From positions 8,184,001 through 8,248,000 of the forward strand of contig CM082591.2 of assembly GCA_040954595.2 (NCBI GenBank): 64,000 nucleotides of DNA, read 5' to 3'. The notes below the pieces were generated by a model, which was given only the letters and a program-made list of their open reading frames with translations, was not told the origin of the DNA and did no database searches. Below, one piece after another: positions 59,654-64,000 of this stretch; the first letter of the stretch is position 1; every line of letters begins with the position of its first letter. Both the position numbers and the translations under genes were made by a program. The DNA comes from Balanoglossus misakiensis (Eukaryota; Hemichordata).

Positions 59654-61606
59654 ATGGCTGCTGCGTTTCCAGGAGGCTCCCAGTTAGACAAAGTTCTGAA
59701 CGAGCATGGTGAAGATTTACTCTCCTGTGCTATCTGTCTGGAGCTGTTTAAGAAACCCAAAGTCTTGCCATGTGACCATTCATTCTGTGAGTCGTGTCTG
59801 ACTAAGTTGGCGGAAGGAAAAGGTCAGTTGAACTGCCCTACATGCCGTGAGGTATGTAAACTTCCTGCTGGTGGAGTGCCTAAATTGAAAGGTAGCTTTT
59901 TCATCAACTCATTGGTCGATCTTTATCAGAGACAAGGTCCCGAAGGACAGGCCAAGTCTATGTGCAGTGTCTGTACAGATAATGGCGCAACTCACCAATG
60001 TATTGACTGCAGTGAAAGGCTATGCACTTTCTGCACAAAATCACACCAGAAGTTTCTGAGAGGTCATAAGGTCATGACACTAGACGAATACAACAACACA
60101 AAATCGTCAACTCTCCTGAAGCAAAAAAAAGTCTTCTGCAGTGTCCATCCAGAAAATGTTGTCGAAGTCTACTGTGAGACCTGTATGGTTTCTGCATGCA
60201 CAGCTTGTGCTATTACCAAACACAACAAACATAACATCACAGATCTCCAAGATGCTGCAAATGACTACACCAAACAGTTGAGAGGTCTGCTGTGTCAGGT
60301 GACAGAAAAAGAATGGGGAGCAAAGACAAGCACAACACTGGCCAAACTGAAGAGAGAGAAAATGATGGTCGAATGCCAGGAGGAAGAACAGAAAGTGAGA
60401 CAGAAAACAGCAAAGGTCATACAGAAGGCACAGAGGGAGGAGAAACAGTTGATTAAAGAGCTGCAGACAAAATATGGACAGAGAGTAAAGCAGACAGAGG
60501 CTCTAATAGATGAGTGGGAACTGAAACATGGCAACATTGCAAGCCAACGCTGCTACATAGAGACACTGATGCATCATGGGACACCAGCCCAGATAATGGC
60601 CACCAAGCAGGAGACACTACATCACATGGAGGAAATAATCGCCATGGAAACAGAAATCGATGCCAGAGTGGACGTGGTGAAATTCCAGCCAGCTGAGGAG
60701 ACCAAAGATGGAGGAATGCTGGGAATGCTTCGTGAAGATTCAGTGTCAGTCGAGACAAAGAAAGGCTTGGTGAAGACCATTGGATGTCAAGGTAACAAAG
60801 GTGGCCAGTTCTATGGCCCTTGTGGTATCAGTATTAACAGACACGGAAACTTTGTCACTGCTGATGAGGGTAACAAGAGAGTACAAATGACTGACAGGGA
60901 TGGGAATCACAAATCAAGTTTCACATTTACTCAGTTTGCACAGCCTTTCACACCACGCGATGTTGAAATATCAGCTGATGATGAATACTTCATGACAGAC
61001 AGGTTTAACAAACAAATAGTTGTGAGTGATGAGAATGGGTCTCTGATCAAATGCTTTGGGAAAGAAGTCAAGAACCCCTTACGCCTTGCTATTAGTCCTG
61101 TAGATGGAAGTGTGTATGTGAGTGATTGGGATGGAAAGGTCAATGCTGATACAGACAAAGGGGGTCACTACATCAGGAAATACACACGTGATTGTCAGTA
61201 CATCAAATCATTTGGGAGTTTTGGCAGTGGACTGGGACAGTTCAGAGGGCCTGAGTTCTTGACTGTTGACAGTTGCGGAGTGGTGTTTGTATCAGACAAG
61301 AACAACTGTCGCATTCAAGCATTTAATGCAGATGGTGAGTTCATGTTTGCATTTGGAGAATTTGGTGAAGGTGATGGTAAGCTTTATTGGCCAACAGGAA
61401 TAGTGGCTGATAAAGCAGGATATCTGTATGTCAGTAACAGGGGAAACAACAATGTGCAGAAATTTGACAACAGAGGTAAATTCATCTGTCGCATTGATAA
61501 ACCTGAGGATGGGTTAGATGACCCACAAGGAGTAGTTGTGACAGATGACATGGAAGTAGTGGTTGCTGACTTTAACAATCACTGCCTCAAAGTCTTTGCA
61601 CAGTGA
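59654..61606 (+). CDS. TRIM-NHL protein (RING, two B-boxes, coiled coil, NHL propeller)
   Basis: An intronless 650-residue frame starts at ATG 59654, which has A at -3 and G at +4. The frame is open further upstream but has no earlier ATG. RING C3HC4 residues are C25, C28, C40, H42, C45, C48, C61 and C64. B-box 1 runs about 104-140 (CSVCTDNGATHQC), B-box 2 about 161-200 (FCSVHPENVVEVYC), then a charged coiled coil (about 205-345) and six NHL repeats (about 380-650: GPCGISINRHG, PRDVEISADD, PLRLAISPVDG, GPEFLTVDSCG, PTGIVADKAG, PQGVVVTDD). This is the TRIM2/TRIM3/TRIM71-like layout without a filamin repeat. The predicted role is a cytosolic E3 ubiquitin ligase; the substrate is unknown. Single-exon TRIM-NHL copies are common in invertebrate deuterostomes. 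Confidence 0.92.
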   Translation: MAAAFPGGSQLDKVLNEHGEDLLSCAICLELFKKPKVLPCDHSFCESCLTKLAEGKGQLNCPTCREVCKLPAGGVPKLKGSFFINSLVDLYQRQGPEGQAKSMCSVCTDNGATHQCIDCSERLCTFCTKSHQKFLRGHKVMTLDEYNNTKSSTLLKQKKVFCSVHPENVVEVYCETCMVSACTACAITKHNKHNITDLQDAANDYTKQLRGLLCQVTEKEWGAKTSTTLAKLKREKMMVECQEEEQKVRQKTAKVIQKAQREEKQLIKELQTKYGQRVKQTEALIDEWELKHGNIASQRCYIETLMHHGTPAQIMATKQETLHHMEEIIAMETEIDARVDVVKFQPAEETKDGGMLGMLREDSVSVETKKGLVKTIGCQGNKGGQFYGPCGISINRHGNFVTADEGNKRVQMTDRDGNHKSSFTFTQFAQPFTPRDVEISADDEYFMTDRFNKQIVVSDENGSLIKCFGKEVKNPLRLAISPVDGSVYVSDWDGKVNADTDKGGHYIRKYTRDCQYIKSFGSFGSGLGQFRGPEFLTVDSCGVVFVSDKNNCRIQAFNADGEFMFAFGEFGEGDGKLYWPTGIVADKAGYLYVSNRGNNNVQKFDNRGKFICRIDKPEDGLDDPQGVVVTDDMEVVVADFNNHCLKVFAQ

Positions 61607-64000
61607 AAGTGTTAGTGTCAGATCTCAATGTATCAACTGTACAGTAAAACCTGTTCTAACCGGACACCAAAGTGATTGAGAATATTCTTCGCTTTGCAGA
61701 GTTGTCTGGTTTACAGAGGGTCTTTCAACATGTGGTTTTATGTGAAGGGCACTGGAAAGAGTGTACGGTATAGACAGGTTTCTAGATAAGACAGGGTTTG
61801 GTTTAGACAGATTTTACTGTATTGCACGTAAATGTGGCTTTGATGTGAAGGTGATGGCTTAAAGGGACAAAGTCTCTCTCTCGCTGCCCTTCCTTCTTTC
61901 ATTGTGTTTGATACAAGACACTGTATATGTTAATGTAGACACAAGAGTGAAAAATCTTACAAAAATGAATAATCGGCCTCTACCATTTATTCATTTTGGG
62001 CGAGGTTTACTCTCATATCCTACAAACGGGATGGAAGTTGTGTGTGGTCAAATGTTGATTCACTATATATCCACATGTACATTAACGTAAACGATGTCTT
62101 GTATCAAACATAATTAAGAAACAGGGCAGCGAGAGACTTTGTCCCTTTAACCTGAATGCAAATAGACCATATCAGTTTGTTAAAGACCCGCTTTCTGCAG
62201 TTTTTGTTTTAGTATTTCTGTCTGTATATGAACTAAAGTTTTTATCATACTAACCCTTTATGAATATATCATACTAAAATGGCCACAGTTTGTCCAAAGA
62301 GCCTGTACCGGTATATGTGCAAAAATCATTATTATTGTTGATAAAGGAATTGAATTCAATTCAATATTCTACAATAATATTGGTATTTGTACACATATAG
62401 GCTGAACATTTCATCAAATGCTGTAGGGATTTCAACAACAAACTGCAGTTGATACAAACAACGACAAAACAAGCAGACACTTGCTGTTACAAAAAAAACT
62501 TTCGCTCAACTTCCGATTGCATCTGAAGTCACGCACATGAAACCAACTGTAGAATGACTTATGACGGCAAACTGGTTGCCTGAGGTTCCTATTCTTCTGC
62601 AGAGACCATGTGCATACAACACTCTCACAACTATAGTTGACATTTCTGTTGGAATAGACTGATTTCTCCCAAAAGAGACATCTCTTTGATTAAGAGAACA
62701 ACCGGCCTCCATATTTGAAGGAGAATAGTTTAACAAACTCGTGTACATGTAAGCCCTATTGGAAAGACTTATGACAACAAATTTGTAGGTTTCCAGAGAT
62801 GACAAATCTTTCCAAAGGGGGACATGCAAATCACACAGTATTCACATCAGCTGATATTATTTTATTGAAATATACAGATTTTGTGAACTTTCTGAGTATA
62901 CCAGTAACGTAACTAAAATTGCAAAATTTTAAAATAGTTTTGTGGTGTTTTTTCAAGTATCTTTAAAATAGATTTGTTATTCATGATGGGACTATGTCAC
63001 ACTCAACAGTGGCAGAAATCAAAGAAATTTACTGAAAAAGCACTTTTTATGAAGTTTTCATCAGTTTTGCGTTTTTTCTTTGACATATTGTCAACCTTTA
63101 CAATGTTCATAAGTAAAGCAAAGTATATATTTTGTCAAATAGCTACATTAACAGTTAACTGACTAACAATTCCACTGTTGCCAAGGTGACACTGATAACA
63201 TGTTGTTTATTGAGTATGTCATGACCTTCTTGTTACTGTACAATGTTTGTCAGTAAAACATCACAGTGACTTTTCACCGACACAAATCTGACAACACCCA
63301 GTTGGGGTCAGACAAAAATTTGGACAGATAACAACGAACACTACAACAGATCAACAAAGAAAAATTTGAACATTGACTTGTATCTGTCACTTCTGGACAT
63401 TTAATCTTCAGTTTTATTCAGTGCCACTAAGTCTTTGATATTTTGATGTCAACAGACAATTTTTACTTGATTTTTCATGTTTTTTCAAAGACACGTATGT
63501 ATAATTCAGCTATTTGACATAACCAGTGCTTTTTAGATCAGTACATTTATAGAACATTTCCACCAATTTATTTTCGTGTGAATATGTTTTTAGGTTTTTC
63601 TTGATGTTCACTTATAATAGTGTCATGTTACTCTTTTTACTACAGTTCAGAGTACTTTCGTAACCCTTTCACCCCCATTTCACAATATAAAGGTCCAACA
63701 CTACCATTGAGAACAGTGGAGTTTGACCAAACCATGGAGATGAAAGGGTTAAAATTGCAACTCAACCTCAGAGTTCCTTAGAATTATACCACCTGACGTG
63801 TGAAAATGTACCATTTTTAAAAGGACATTAACTGTAACTTTGGGCTATTCTTTTAGTCTATGTGTTCTGTGTATCAAATGAAATTTTCTTCTTCTAGTCA
63901 CTACAGCATGCTATAATATACCCAGTATTCAGCTCATCAACAAACCATCATCTTTGCTGTTATTGACAAAGGAAATCTGGTGCAGACTTGAATTCCATTT
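61607..64000. other. Downstream flank of the TRIM gene
   Basis: No gene is supported. A TIR element (61641-61822) sits 34 bases after the stop and may be part of the 3' UTR. A palindromic MITE follows (61859-62150), then an AACCCTTTCACC foldback (63661-63752) and the start of a long foldback cut by the window end (63818-64000). Confidence 0.5.
61859..62150. mobile_element. Palindromic MITE family A, copy 11
   Basis: TTAA on both sides, with a shortened left arm. It lies about 250 bases after the TRIM stop codon. Confidence 0.87.

Noticed and set aside
62506-62829. Stop-free 107-codon stretch on the minus strand, considered as a missing astacin exon
   Set aside because: It lacks the expected astacin N-terminal pattern and has no good splice pair in the needed phase.

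Overview
The window is animal genomic DNA: AT-rich, with short exons, GT/AG introns and many short foldback (MITE-like) repeats. The gene content points to an invertebrate deuterostome. It holds an LRP4 gene very like the vertebrate one, an astacin-EGF-CUB-CUB protease like the sea-urchin BP10/SpAN type, a single-exon TRIM-NHL gene, and a CIKS/Act1-like IL-17 pathway adaptor. An ambulacrarian, perhaps a hemichordate, is my best guess; the species cannot be fixed from sequence alone.

Layout. (1) 1-5262: intron or upstream DNA of LRP4, full of repeats; the signal-peptide exon was not found. (2) 5263-28845, plus strand: 33 coding exons of LRP4 whose reading phases join end to end. They encode about 1873 residues: eight LDLa repeats, two EGF modules, four YWTD propellers each followed by an EGF module, stalk, transmembrane helix, and a tail with NPTY and a C-terminal ETEI. 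A probable long 3' UTR ends near a poly(A) signal at 32338. (3) About 32.4-40.6 kb: no gene seen, only repeats, including a C-rich tract that is an inverted copy of the window's first 0.5 kb. (4) 40666-45219, minus strand: five coding exons of a complete 566-residue Death-SEFIR adaptor, with a possible 5' UTR exon ending near 48653. It is convergent with LRP4. (5) 50987-57721, minus strand: nine exons giving 429 residues of an astacin protease from its zinc motif to the stop. The first half of the catalytic domain is missing from the readable exons. (6) 59654-61606, plus strand: an intronless 650-residue RING/B-box/coiled-coil/NHL protein. It may lie inside an intron of the protease gene if the missing 5' exons are beyond the window. 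(7) 61607-64000: repeats only.

The genes do not form an operon-like unit. LRP4 is a membrane receptor of the agrin/MuSK and Wnt-modulating type, the Death-SEFIR protein is a cytosolic immune adaptor, the astacin is secreted, and the TRIM protein is a likely ubiquitin ligase. The more unusual signals are the Death plus SEFIR architecture with an overlapping upstream ORF, a splice donor that seems to lie in a transposon end, the fourfold duplicated exon pattern of the LRP4 propellers, and a 551-bp foldback element with apparent 14-bp target duplications plus a 65-bp miniature relative nearby.
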